DNA of 64,000 bases. It comes from Glandiceps talaboti. Its lineage: Eukaryota > Hemichordata > Enteropneusta > Spengelidae. The position numbers and the translations under genes were made by a program. The stretch covers positions 2,045,001 through 2,109,000 of the forward strand of contig NC_135570.1 of assembly GCF_964340395.1 (NCBI RefSeq). The letters are read 5' to 3'. Positions 1-11,637 of the stretch are shown piece after piece. The notes beneath the pieces were generated by a model. It had not been told where the DNA came from and did not search any database. It saw nothing but the letters and a program-made list of their open reading frames with translations. Every line of letters starts with the position of its first letter. Positions within the stretch are counted from its first letter, which is position 1.

Positions 1-85
1 TATGCCTTTCACATTCCCAACTATTTTCGCTGGTCATTGGAAGTTCGGGAAAGTGATGTGCCCTACTGTAATTTTCCTCCAACAG
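1..85 (+). CDS. Neuropeptide GPCR, internal exon (end of TM2, ECL1, start of TM3)
   Basis: This is the first visible exon of a rhodopsin-class (class A) G-protein-coupled receptor; upstream exons with the N-terminus, TM1 and most of TM2 are outside the window. Base 1 is the last base of a codon. Codons 2-85 give 28 residues, MPFTFPTIFAGHWKFG then KVMCPTVIFLQQ. They show the end of TM2, the ECL1 W-x-F-G motif and the conserved Cys at the top of TM3 that forms the disulfide to ECL2. The exon ends in phase 0 at a consensus donor GTATGT (86-91). The residues join without a break to VSVIVSVYTLTAIG at 9502, which is the expected TM3 continuation in peptide receptors. An intron after a Gln in TM3 is, from memory, shared by several peptide-receptor families (orexin, QRFP, NPFF types). 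Its position suits that group but is not diagnostic. Confidence 0.93.
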
Positions 86-1066
86 GTATGTTGATTAATT
101 CACTTATTATACAAGATAACTTCATAATTATCTATGAAATCTCAGTTACAGGCGTGTATCTATGAGGTGACGACAACAATACAAACACACAGACAAATAC
201 ATACATACATACATACATACATAGAAATGCATAAGGAAATTGTGAGACAGTCATAAATAGATGTAAAATCCGACGTTTCGAATAAAAATTCTTTCTCAGG
301 GTATTATCAGGCAAAACATATTAGGTAAACACCTGAATATATCTGAATGTTATGGAACAGAACGACAACCGCGCGTGATAAACGGTTATACGTGTGAAAA
401 GTTCTAATATTCGGACGCACCAAATAGAACCCAATAGAACACGCCTAAAATATAAAATAAGTAAGACTGGACTGGGAATGACGTGAATAGTCTATTAATT
501 CCAAGGGGTTCCAGCGTTCCTAGACGGAAAATGATTTCCACTTCCCTCAACCTCAATAGTTTCTCATCACCAGAAACCTTACAAATTCCTGAAATAGACA
601 TAACTGATACACTGTGATCGTTTGTAATAAAATGCATATATACGGGATAGTTACGATTCTTTTGTCTGGTCAGCTGGAGATGTTCCACGAACGATCACCA
701 AGATGACGTACAGTCGAACCTACATATATTAAAAACACATTTCTGGCATGTAATGCAATACACTACGTTAGTACTAATACAAGTAAATCTTCTCGTAACA
801 GCCACAGTGTTCTTAGGGCCAAAACATGATTAGTATTAAAAATGAAACGACATGTATCACATCGAGTACGATCGCATGGAAATGGACCAGCATTGTATTG
901 TAACACTATTTTATTGCCTATCTATTCTATTCGTTCATTACATATCACTTTGTTGACGCTTTGAGCTGACTGACACAACACTTGTCAGGTTTGAACAAGA
1001 TTCAGGCGCTAGTAGACAGCGTTTAAATGAATGGTACTCTATGCACTATTTTTTTGAAGCGCAATA

Positions 1067-1325
1067 TTATTCCCTAACATTTTTAATCTTTCAGCCAAGG
1101 AAAATACGAGTGACCTAAGGGACCTGTCACTACTCGTCTATCGAATCGTAGCGACAGAGACCCCTTAGGTCACTCGTATTTTCCAGTTGAATGAATATTA
1201 GAAAAAAATAATTGATTAAACCTGCTCAAGCCCGACTTGAAACGTTTTGACCCATTTCGAGTACACCAGAATGTGTTACGTATACACGGGTTGTCGTGAC
1301 GTAGAACGATCAACAAGGTATACAA
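1067..1325 (+). repeat. Foldback repeat R1, copy 1
   Basis: A palindromic module starts at TTATTCCC. Left arm 1099-1121 and right arm 1162-1184 are perfect 23-bp inverted repeats (left arm starts GGAAAATACGAGTGACC) around a 40-bp loop. A non-palindromic tail to about 1325 includes GGGTTGTCGTGACGTAGAAC. The same module and tail recur at 11,627-11,905 and, inverted, at 43,650-43,920. No protein-coding capacity is seen, so it looks like a non-autonomous foldback/MITE-type element. Edges are approximate. Confidence 0.85.
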
Positions 1326-2009
1326 TCCATATTTGTTGTTCGCTTCTGAATGATATTATAATCTATCCACGATATCTTAACTGATTACTGATAACAAAAT
1401 ATACATGATGGACTTGGCAATTAGTTAGGGTTAGGGTTAATTGGTAATACATGTAGTGATTTAGGTATCTTTCTGTACCTTTCTACTTCGACATTTTTTT
1501 TTAAAAGTCTAGTACCGCTTACAGACCCGAAATCTAATTCAGTACTAAGCATCTTTGTTGTTGATTTTCCAGTGGTTCAAATCAAAGTATGACATTACAA
1601 ATAAAGTGTGCTTACGTGTCTCTATTTATGTCGCCTGTCTGTGTACTTACTCCCACCGTGGAACAAGATCGCAATGTTATTAAAGGATGTCAGTACACTT
1701 TACATAAACATCATTAGACGTACTGCATTGTAGCACACTTCATGAAGTATTGAGAACAAATTTCAAATAAATGTGTAGTCGTGTAGGTTCGATACTCCCT
1801 TTTTAATGGACCAATCGTATTCCACAAGATATCACCTACCACTAATTAACTGGCGTTCGTCGTCAGAAGACGTTCTACCAATACTCTCGCCTATGAATTA
1901 TTCATAAATCCGAATGTTTATTATATTTACTGGAACATTTTCTATCTAAATGCGAATAAAGCAAATTGTATTATGCCTGCGGATAAACAGTTGATTTTTC
2001 TACTTTCAG

Positions 2010-2166
<157 letters not shown>

Positions 2167-2340
2167 AATTTAAAGAAAGACCGTGGGAGTGATTGATCTC
2201 TGGCTCTATATTCATATAGTATTACATGTTATTACGTTCTGATGTGAAAGTGTTTGATGTATGTAACAATTACCACTTATGGACAATTACGGTAGACGGG
2301 GTGGGTGATGAGTCAGAGGCCTAACTAAAAGGATTTAGTT

Positions 2341-3205
2341 TTTATCATTGTTAAATGACATCAAAATGGGACTAAGTCTTGTCAAATCACTGTTAAATGA
2401 CATCAAAATGGGACTAAGTCTTATCAGATCATTGTTAAATGACATCAAAGTGGGACTAAGTCTTATCAGATCACTGTTAAATGACATCAAAGTGGGACTA
2501 AGTCTTATCAGATCACTGTTAAATGACATCAAAGTGGGACTAAGTCTTATCAGATCACTGTTAAATGACATCAAAATGGGACTAAGTCTTATCAGATCAC
2601 TGTTAAATGACATCAAAGTGGGACTAAGTCTTATCAGATCACTGTTAAATGACATCAAAATGGGACTAAGTCTTGTCAAATCACTGTTAAATGACATCAA
2701 AATGGGACTAAGTCTTATCAGATCACTGTTAAATGACATCAAAATGGGACTAAGTCTTATCAGATCACTGTTAAATGACATCAAAATGGGACTAAGTCTT
2801 ATCAGATCACTGTTAAATGACATCAAAGTGAGACTAAGTCTTGTCAAATCACTGTTAAATGACATCAAAGTGGGACTAAGTCTTATCAGATCACTGTTAA
2901 ATGACATCAAAATGGGACTAAGTCTTATCAGATCACTGTTAAATGACATCAAAATGGGACTAAGTCTTATCAGATCACTCTTAAATGACATCAAAATGGG
3001 ACTAAGTCTTATCAGATCACTGTTAAATGACATCAAAATGGGACTAAGTCTTATCAGATCACTCTTAAATGACATCAAAATGGGACTAAGTCTTGTCAAA
3101 TCACTGTTAAATGACATCAAAGTGGGACTAAGTCTTATCAGATCACTGTTAAATGACATCAAAATGGGACTAAGTCTTATCAGATCACTGTTAAATGACA
3201 TCATG
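2341..3205. repeat. 42-bp minisatellite, about 20 copies
   Basis: The unit contains TTAAATGACATCAAAATGGG and ACTAAGTCTTATCAGATCAC and repeats every 42 bp in about 20 full copies plus partial ends. Variation sits at a few sites: AAAATGGG/AAAGTGGG, the linked pair TTATCAGA/TTGTCAAA (copies 1, 8, 12, 18), CTG/CTC, and one G-to-A. Because 42 is a multiple of three and the unit lacks stops, both strands stay open for more than 280 codons (14-residue units LLNDIKMGLSLIRS on plus, MSFNSDLIRLSPIL on minus). Substitutions are mostly nonsynonymous in both frames and the array is inside the receptor intron, so I read it as noncoding. Confidence 0.97.
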
Positions 3206-3584
3206 TGAAACATAGAAACAAAATCCAATCAGACGACGTTCGCCAATGATTTACGTATAACTTACAGTACACGAAAAGTCCAATTTACCCACCTTTACCC
3301 TATCTGTGACCCACACCTAACTACCATCTCTGTCCAGGGTTAGTACGGGACGCAGTACCACCTTTGACTGTCTACAGCCCACAGGGGAGAGTTCACTGGG
3401 GTAAATTAAGTCAAAGGGGGAACTTCGTCTCATACTCACTACATTTACATATTATCTGCTCAAGATTTATCCCGGTGGAAAGACATAGTCAACATTAATA
3501 TGACTTTTCGTATAGTGTTATTAATAGTGCACGAAGTGTACGGAATCTACATATGGTACCACCTCCAAACCAGAGTTCATATTA

Positions 3585-3650
3585 GTGTGTGTGTGTGTGT
3601 GTGTGTGTGTTTGTGTGCGCGCGTGCGTGCGTGCGTGCGTGCGCGTGTGT
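3585..3650. repeat. (GT)n / (GTGC)n tract
   Basis: Alternating purine-pyrimidine run that goes from GT to GCGC and GTGC units. It is a classic Z-DNA-prone sequence. Confidence 0.97.
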
Positions 3651-5135
3651 AAAGGCCTTGCTACGTCAACACGGAACCATTTTGTTTGTTTTCATGAATT
3701 AGAATGTTGCTTACTCTCTTAAATTCCTCGACTATAACAGTGTTTTCTTTAATTTTTTCGTCTTGTATTTGGGTTATTGAATACTTTAAAAAAAGAGAGT
3801 ATATTATGTATGTCCCAGTCTGTTTTCCGTGATTAACAATTGTGCACAGTGACAGTCTTTTCAAAATAAATTTACAACTTTATTGTAAATTTCTGACTGC
3901 AGTTAAATTATTATACGAGTTCCTACTTACACTATCAATGGGTAGCCTTGGCTTGCATGCGTTTGTTCGCCATATGGCAATCGTTAATCGCTAAACTCCA
4001 CAATGATATACATATTCGTGACATTTTCATCAGTTTGCCCGTATCTTGAGATATACGACTCACCATTATTAATGTTATTTATAAGCAGATTTCGTATTAT
4101 CAATATAAATGCATGATCATATTATAACCCTGATTCAATAGTTGTTTCGTACAGGTTTGTTTAAAGTCGACAACCATTAGTCAGTCATGGCTACTTCAAT
4201 TGTTGACAATGACATGAATGATGTCTTGTATGAGTAAATCAAATGTTATTTTAATAGTACCAAAAACATATATAATCTGCACAACTGTTCCCATGTGTGT
4301 CGCTTTAACATATGGCCCAAGATAGAAAAAGTGGGTAACATCTTGCGGGTTCATTCAAAATATTTTATTTACGACATGATGATTATTTGATGCCATGCCC
4401 ATATATCCGAGTTCTATAGAAAAGGAGAACGGGGAGAGGAGGGGATAGTGACAATAATTTATGTTGCTTTAATCACAAGACTCTCTATCTGAGAGTTGGA
4501 CTGTGCTGTCATCAAAGTGACATAGTACGTCTGATATTACCAACGCTCTCCTTAGCTGTTATTTATTTTCCACTGAAAACTGGTTGTGTACATATCCGTA
4601 TATGTTATTACAACGTCGACTGCAGTTATGTTGTGATTTCAGTAGGATGTCTATTAACATACAATTAGCCGTAACATTCACAAAGCAGTTTATAAAATAT
4701 ACAATACATATAACATGACAATATTGCATTGTTTTTGGGTTGTTGTTTTTTGTGTTTTTTTTTATCGACATGGTAACTCATGTAAACATAATTTTATTTA
4801 ATAAATAAATGTAGGGTTATCGAGTTTTGTGTTGGTGCAATATTTGTTACGATTGCTTTTTTTTTTAGTTTTTAAGTTAAAAATGATTAGTTTTTAAGTG
4901 TCTAGCGTTACCAGGAACAGGGCATAACATATCGAAGTATTGAGGGCATTTATACGCCGGGGACACATTTTGTTATATCGTACAAAATTTGTGTAAATCA
5001 CCCGGAGGTACGTATTCAAACTGAAAGTGATGTTATTGCTACAGATGTGTACATTTAAATCAATCAGGTTGATTTATCACAGTAGTGTTCAGACCTAACT
5101 ATTGTCAAACTGTAATTCCCATGACCACAGCCACC

Positions 5136-5184
5136 GGGGGTTGGGGATGGGGATGGGGGCTGGGGGGTTGGGGGGTTGGGTGGG
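5136..5184 (+). repeat. G-rich tract, potential G-quadruplex
   Basis: Eight runs of 3-6 G separated by 1-2 bases (GGGGGTTGGGGATGGGGAT and on) on the coding strand of the receptor intron. It fits the intramolecular G-quadruplex pattern well. Confidence 0.85.
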
Positions 5185-5310
5185 TGCGGTTGCTGTTGTA
5201 TGGTTACAGTGTGGAAGTAAGGCCCATATCGGATATATCAGTTTACAAACTACACGTACGTAATAAATACTATTAACTAATGTAGAAACAAATCAAGATA
5301 GACGCACTGG

Positions 5311-5705
5311 ACCCAAAAATGTTTGTTTCTGATAACAGGACTTCAGATAGGGTAGGTAGGTTGGAATTATATTTTAGTTTACATGTTATTGTTTTTAATT
5401 ACTTCGACCCAAAGACAAGATACTCGTTGCCTTGGTCACAATACTTCCATAACAGTTGATGAGGTGTAAAAGAAGTAAACGAAGTCAACTGTGTGATTCA
5501 GAAGTAGACAGACAACAATATGCAGACTGTGCTGTTATAGGCTGAAATGACATCGTTTTCCTCTGGAATGTGAATGTTGGCAAGAAACTCTACAGGGAAA
5601 TAGAAGTGAAATGTCATCATTTTACCTTTTTGCCCGTAAAAAATGTTTAGGGTCGGGTCGGGCTTAAACTAGGGTCGGTCGGGTTATTGGAAACACACTA
5701 TTTGT
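5311..5705 (+). repeat. Dispersed repeat R3, diverged copy
   Basis: The 5' part (ATGTTTGTTTCTGATAACAG, GATAGGGTAGGTAGG) and the 3' part (CGTAAAAAATGTTTAGGGTC, GTCGGGTTATTGGAAAC) match the ends of the copies at 9060-9421 and 62,741-63,090. The middle does not align by eye. Confidence 0.55.
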
Positions 5706-6610
5706 TGATATTTAGCTTGCCATGTAGGTGTTTGAGTATGCACAAAAAAGGCCATTTTACGATGTTTGGTACCACAACATTTGTGTCATGTTATACCATA
5801 TATCGTGTTCTTTTCTTGACCACTATTTTCAATAACTGAATAATCTACCTTTTACCACTCTCGACTAATTAATATGAATTGAGTGTAACAAGAAACCCGG
5901 TGAGACATGTTTTGTACTCTCCACTTCACCCTGACACTTATCAATCACAAATTTGACCCCACATACGGGTACTACGAGGCTATAGGAATATACACAAGTT
6001 GTCATGTTAGTGATAGGTGACCTAAAAAACTCCCTATAATAGTCAAATTAGCCCTGGTTCAATTTCATTCACTACAATGTCATACATTCACATTAATGTT
6101 TTCATCAATAAATCTCGTGAAAACACTATTAACTACTTAATAAGTAAATACCAATTTCCCTGTTCCATTATCGTAGGTGATGGGAGTAACAATGAAATTG
6201 CTGTTCCATATCTTTCCTATACCTGGAAGCGCCATTGTTTGATCTATCTGAATAACGAGAGGTCTTATTTGTTAAGTGATTATAATCGTTCGAATTAAAC
6301 CTTCCTTTTAAGAGTCCCTGGGTCACGTGAATCTCTATTCTGTCAAATACGCTGACGATGATTGTTTGTTGTTTAACAGACCGTAGAGTTGATTAATTAG
6401 TCAACTTAAGGTGTGTTTATTAAAGTGTGGATCCCGCTGAGTGGAAGCGGGTTTCAGGTTGTCTGAACGAGGTCAATTCGACTTTTGAAAAGCCTGGTTG
6501 TTTGATAAAAATACAGCAAGCAAGCACACAAACTAGCAAGCAAATGAAAATCAAGGAAACAAGAGTGAAAATAAACAAGTGAACGTCAAACAAGAATGAG
6601 TGAAAGGTGA

Positions 6611-6720
6611 GCAAACAAACAAACAAACTAACAAACAGACAGACAAGCAAGCAAGCAAGCAAGCAAGCAAACAAACAAACAAACAAACAAACAAACAAAC
6701 AAACAAACAAACAAACAAAC
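6611..6720. repeat. (CAAA)n/(CAAG)n microsatellite
   Basis: Tetranucleotide run CAAA with internal CAGA and CAAG blocks. The Lys-Gln-Thr-Asn open frames are artefacts. Confidence 0.97.
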
Positions 6721-7087
6721 ATAATTATATCGTCTAAACAATGCCTTATATATAATTATTGCATATATTGTCAACATGGCTGTCCGTTGTAGTTTCTCGC
6801 TGTCCTCAAAGTGGCTTCAATATTTCGATTATTTGTATACGTTATCATCTAAACATTGTCAAAATAATGTTATGAGGTATTTTTTGGAGAATTTACACTG
6901 AAAAGAATATCTCGCAGTATGTATTTTATATTGCAAATAATGTTGTATTTATAATGTTAGGTACACCATTAAAAGTAATTAAACAGTAAAGGCAACTCAT
7001 AATTTGATATGGATTTCATTGCTGTAAAAAGGAAAATTATTATTGGTATAAGGGAACCTTCATTATTCACTATATAAAACATAGTCT

Positions 7088-7392
7088 GTTGACCCTCCAC
7101 TGATTTCATTTGATAAAAAATGGACCTTTCTCCTGTGAGAGAGACCCATTCATTGCATGGTTGTTAGCAGCGATTTACTGACATGTTCTGATCTTATGGT
7201 ACAACGGTGACAGTGGTGGAATAAGGCAACAGTAGGAAGGGGCAGTGATGGCAACTGTGGGATTCCAAAATGACAAAACAATGTAAAGTTAGATAATAAA
7301 ATTAGTCATAGTAAAATTTGACCCTCCCCTGATTTCAATTTCTTAATTACGCGGCTCTTCCCTATTTTGTAATTACTGAAGGCGCTCTTATT
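7088..7392 (+). repeat. Dispersed repeat R2, copy 1
   Basis: Aligns by eye with 51,738-52,022 through shared blocks such as GCATGGTTGTTAGCAGC / GCATGGCTGTCAGCAGC, TGTTCTGAT, CAGTGGTGG, CAAAGTTAGATAATA and ACTGAAGG. This copy is bounded by near-identical GACCCTCC(A/C)CTGATTTCA segments about 228 bp apart. No coding potential is seen. Confidence 0.8.
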
Positions 7393-7615
7393 TTGGCATG
7401 TGCCCATCAATATTATACACTGTCACTTGTTAGCGTGGGTGGCAAACAAATTAAAATAGACAACCAAACGATATGACAAAGATAGTTATTGTATCATGTA
7501 AGCGTTAGAGAAATGAGAGGTTAACGGCAGTTGGTGTATATCTACCTGACTACCAGATCAAACTGAACAACAATGGTTGGCTTATCAGTAGTATAGTACA
7601 GGTCAGTTGCCTAGT

Positions 7616-7629
7616 GAGACAGACAGGTG

Positions 7630-7667
<38 letters not shown>

Positions 7668-7680
7668 TGGACACACACAG
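7616..7680. repeat. (GACA)n microsatellite
   Basis: Run of GACA units with an interrupted 5' end and an ACAC 3' end. Confidence 0.97.
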
Positions 7681-9059
7681 TATATATTTTCAATTACAAA
7701 ATCGAATCTCGACTAATGGCATATAACGTCGTCATTACAAATACGAACAAGACTTGTCCCAACAAATACTACATGATGTAATATTAGGAATACCTGGACA
7801 ATTTACATATGACGTAGTAACTGTTGCCTAAAATAGAATACTGTAACAATAGCCTAGGAGAAAGGGAACATTTAATAATGAATTTAATGACGTTATTTGG
7901 ACTTTTCAAGATGTTTAGAAACCTATCATTATAGTATGGTGTAATTTTGAATAAAGTCACTCAGAAGATACTTTCGAAACACAAATAGTTTCGGTGGAGA
8001 TGAACCGGGTCACTTTGGCTAGTAAAAGTTAGAGAACCAAAGTGCCACAGGCGTCAATTGAAGAGTTATGAATCACCCATCTTGTCTGTTGTTCTAGATA
8101 CATGTACAAATGGTATCATCTCTGACAAAATGATACATGTTTAGACCAAATTTCGCGCTACCCGCTTTTCTATTTTTCCTTTTGTTGTTTGATACAAATA
8201 GATTTTTTTTCAGTTTGAGTTGACCGTCTACCGGCAAAAATTGATAGTATTTGTACTATTAATACTGTTTATACAACCTGATGCCAAATTATTCATGAAC
8301 AAACAACTATGGACAGTGACAGGATAGTAGCGACCTAAAGTTTGGTACATAAAAACAAGTTCAACCTGAGGCTTGCAAAAAAATTAAAAGAATTAAAAAA
8401 TGAAAAGAATTTGAGAACTAAATTTAAAGGGGTGCCGGTCTGATGTTATTTTAACATATCAAGGTATGTATATACATCATATAGTTGATGTCGAATTTCT
8501 GATACATTTTCGGTCAAAAAATGTTACTACATTATCGGTCAATTTTAATCGGTCAATATCGAGTTGATACATTATCAGTTTTTACTACATAACCAGTTGT
8601 AACAGGGTTCACTAAGTTTCCCTAATGGTCATGTAATAAATCACGTGTTACCAGACCGTGTAACTATAAATCAATACATACCGCATGTACAATAATTAGC
8701 AATCTTGTATATAGTATACCTATTTGTGGGATAAATATTTGAACATATCAATTGTATTCGGTTGTCTACAGCAAATCCATTCCATACCAAGGTCGATTTA
8801 TTACAAACAGTTTTTTCTCATTTGACAAACAGTTGTGTTGTTTCAAATTAGAAGTACTATAGATATTTGCTGGTTGTTGAACGATATCATAGAAATTTAT
8901 TTTTAACAAATAATGAGGATGCACATAAAATAGAGGGTATCATGAAAGCTTAAAGGTCGACAACGCTGACAGCAGACACTACTACTACGCAAATTGTGTA
9001 CACTTAGTCAATTGATAACACATATATTATTAACGCTTACATTTGTAGAGTTAAGGTTT

Positions 9060-9421
9060 AGCCGTAATAAAAAAATTGTGTGGATGTGATAACGCTCAAT
9101 TTTAGAATAGGTGGGTTAGATATATTTTTTATTTTATTTTTTATATACATTTTTACTGTGTGTCAGTGAGTGTCTAGTTTAGGTTTTCCATTATTTTCTA
9201 AATGACCGTTATGTTGTTTATTTCATCCTATCAGATGTACAACCATTACAGATTGTCTGTTTAAGTTGATGTCAGTTTCCGCATCCACTATTTCTCGTGA
9301 GACTTCACAATTTTTCCGATTTTATTATTTTTTTCTCGAATACGTAAAAACACGTTTAGGATCGGCAGTGAAAAGCTAAGTGGGGTCGGGTAACCGGAAC
9401 CAAACAATTATTTTTTTTCAG
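9060..9421 (+). repeat. Dispersed repeat R3, copy 1
   Basis: Long alignment with 62,741-63,090. Shared blocks include TTAGAATAGGTGG, AGGTTTTCCA, CCTATCAGATGTACA(A/G)CC, ATCCACTATTTCT, AGACTTCACAATTTT, GGCAGTGAAAA and CGGAACCAAACAATT. It ends in a T-run followed by CAG only 80 bp before the TM3 exon. There is no open frame of note, and the type of element is unknown. Confidence 0.88.
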
Positions 9422-9501
9422 GCCTACATTTGGTGTATGTTTTGATAAGTATTAGGCGTGTGACTTTGTTTAAAATACTATAATTGTATGTGCCTTTGCA
9501 G

Positions 9502-9918
9502 GTATCTGTTATTGTCAGTGTTTACACTCTGACTGCCATTGGTATCGATAGGTACTACGCAATCCTTCACCCTCTTACAAAACGAGTGACCAAGAATCGA
9601 ACCAAGCATGTTATCTGCATCATTTGGGTTGTCTCCATATGCCTCTCTATTGTCCAATTAGTATCAGCGAGATCCATCCCATATGATCTGAATGAAGATT
9701 ATGATATCGAAGGTGACACCGTGTATTTCTGTGGTGAGTGGTTGGACCCGAAAACTGCTGGTGGTTACGAAGTGTTTGTACTGATCATAACCTATATCAT
9801 TCCACTTTGTATATTAACCTACACTTACGTGAATATCGGAAAGCGATTGTGGGGAAGAACATTGCCAGGCAATATTGACAGGAATCGAGATTTAGCTCAT
9901 CTCAAGGCAAAACGAAAG
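9502..9918 (+). CDS. Neuropeptide GPCR, exon for TM3-ICL3
   Basis: The exon encodes 139 residues and is phase 0 at both ends, with acceptor TTTGCAG (AG at 9500-9501) and donor GTGGGT at 9919. The order is TM3 ending in the G-protein-coupling motif DRY (IDRYYAILHP), ICL2, and TM4 with its conserved Trp (IIWVVS). A strongly acidic ECL2 (DLNEDYDIEGD) follows, with the disulfide Cys in YFCGEW. TM5 carries its conserved Pro (TYIIPLCILTYTY), and basic ICL3 runs LWGRTLPGNIDRNRDL to KAKRK. The LW-x(4)-PG-x(4)-RD-KRK layout of ICL3 resembles luqin/RYamide receptors and also tachykinin/NPY-type receptors; this is recall, not a search. An acidic ECL2 would suit a basic peptide ligand (inference). The open frame runs on into the intron to a stop near 10,029, which would truncate an unspliced product. 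Confidence 0.97.
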
Positions 9919-10583
9919 GTGGGTGCTCCAATCTATAATTTTTATTTCAGGTTTTTTCGTCTACTTGGAATGATTTACAACAGCTACGGGATTAAACTGC
10001 TTTTTTATTCATGGAACGTGATTTGTTGAACCAAATCTAGACCCATTTATGCTTAAGTAATAAGGATAAACTTCGTCATTATCGAAATTTCGAGCTTACA
10101 TCTATGCGTGAAGACTATTTGACTTTATATAAATATGGATACAAAACTTCATTTGACGTTAGGCAGTTTGAGATGCTCTGGTCTTGGACTGGCTGTTGAG
10201 GAAGGGGGTGCCAAGGAATTGACTCTGAAGGCTGTTTTGGCAAAATTTCGCAAAATTTGTATTGTCCACAATCTAAGGGAAAATACATACCGAAGTGGTA
10301 GTATAGACAAGCTAAATTCTCCCATGTCATATAATAAGAATACTGTAGTAATCAACTTGACAATTTTTGTGTACAAATCTTTCAAATTAAGAAAGGGATG
10401 TTTTTAATTATTTATTTGTTTCATTCACGCATGTATGAATATTTTTTTCTCTCTGTATGCTGAAACTATTTATGTTTGTTACTCGTTTTTGTAAATGTTC
10501 GGTTTGCTTCATTCTGCATTCCACATTCTAAAATCGTTTATTTGTGGTTTGAAGTTGTCCGTGTTTGTTTAAAAACTGTGAAA

Positions 10584-10810
10584 TTGCCTTAATTTTCAGA
10601 GATTAGAACTGTTGTATGGCTTTGATATGGTAGTTGCCTTAATTTTCAGTGATTAGAACTGCTGTATGGCTTTGATATGGTAGTTACCTTAATTTTCAGA
10701 GATTAGAACTGCTGTATGGCTTTGATATAGTAGTTGTCTTAATTTTCAGTGATTAGAACTACTGTATGGCTTTGATGTAGTAGTTGCCTTAATTTTCAGT
10801 GATTAGAACT
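10584..10810 (+). repeat. 50-bp tandem repeat, 4.5 copies
   Basis: Units start at 10584, 10634, 10684, 10734 and 10784 (partial). Each contains CTTAATTTTCAG(A/T)GATTAGA and TATGGCTTTGATATGGTAG. Every unit carries a sequence that resembles a 3' splice site (TTTTCAG). Confidence 0.97.
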
Positions 10811-11005
<195 letters not shown>

Positions 11006-11103
11006 TATATCAGGAGCCATTTCTTTGCTACTCTGGCCGTGATCGAAAGCACATCACAATATACTAATTCTAACATTTATTTTAAATATTTCATTTTAAT
11101 CAG

Positions 11104-11319
11104 ACAATCAAGATGTTGGTCATTGTTGTATTGATGTTTGCTCTCTGCTGGCTTCCACTGCATGTCATCAATGTGGTCATGCGGATCTACCCAGATATAT
11201 ACGTATTGGAGGAAACGCAAGGAACAATAAGAATACTCCATGCATCATTCTTGTGGTTAGCGTGTGCCAACAGTTTTGTAAATCCATTTGTTTATGTCTT
11301 TATCAATGAAACCTTCCAG
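11104..11319 (+). CDS. Neuropeptide GPCR, exon for TM6-TM7
   Basis: The exon encodes 72 residues in phase 0, with acceptor TTTTAATCAG (AG at 11102-11103) and donor GTAACT at 11320. It starts at TIKMLVIVV, continuing KRK from the previous exon. TM6 has the class A switch motif as FALCWLPLHV. ECL3 is short, and TM7 carries N-P-x-x-Y as NPFVY, preceded by FLWLACANSF. The exon ends at NETFQ, the start of helix 8. All residues needed for class A activation that I can check are intact, with no frameshift or stop, so this looks like a live gene. The upstream intron is packed with tandem repeats up to about 100 bp from this acceptor. Confidence 0.97.
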
Positions 11320-11380
11320 GTAACTAAAAATAACATTATATGTGTTACATCAGTGATGTACGTATTCATACAATCATATC

Positions 11381-11637
11381 CAAAGTTAGATTAGACAATT
11401 AGATATTATTCTCAAAGTTGAATTAGACAATTAGATATTCTCAAAGTTGAATTAGACAATTAGATATTATTCTCAAAGTTAGATTAGACAATTAGACATT
11501 ATTCTCAAAGTTAGATTAGACAATGAGATATTATTCTCAAAGTCAAATTAGACAATTATATAGTATTCTCAAAGTTAGATTAGACAATTAGATATTATTC
11601 TCAAAGTTAGATTAGACAATTAGATATTATTCTCAAA
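11381..11637 (+). repeat. 32-bp tandem repeat, about 8 copies
   Basis: The unit is CAAAGTTAGATTAGACAATT plus AGATATTATTCT, with small indels and substitutions. It runs directly into foldback copy 2, whose first bases (TTATTCTCAAA) equal the end of the tandem unit. Confidence 0.95.

Noticed and set aside
404-688. 94-codon minus ORF inside the receptor intron
   Set aside because: No domain recognised; several ORFs of this length are expected by chance.
1421-1440. TTAGGG telomere-like repeat
   Set aside because: Only about two and a half units; too short for an interstitial telomere.
1781-1803. tRNA-like B box (GTAGGTTCGATACTCCC) followed by a T-run
   Set aside because: No matching A box or cloverleaf upstream.
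2341-3205. Regular repeats as a CRISPR array
   Set aside because: Units are contiguous 42-bp copies without unique spacers, in an animal intron.
9484-10029. Single 181-residue ORF as a complete gene
   Set aside because: Its start lies in the intron and its last 37 codons are past a donor; the spliced receptor model fits better.
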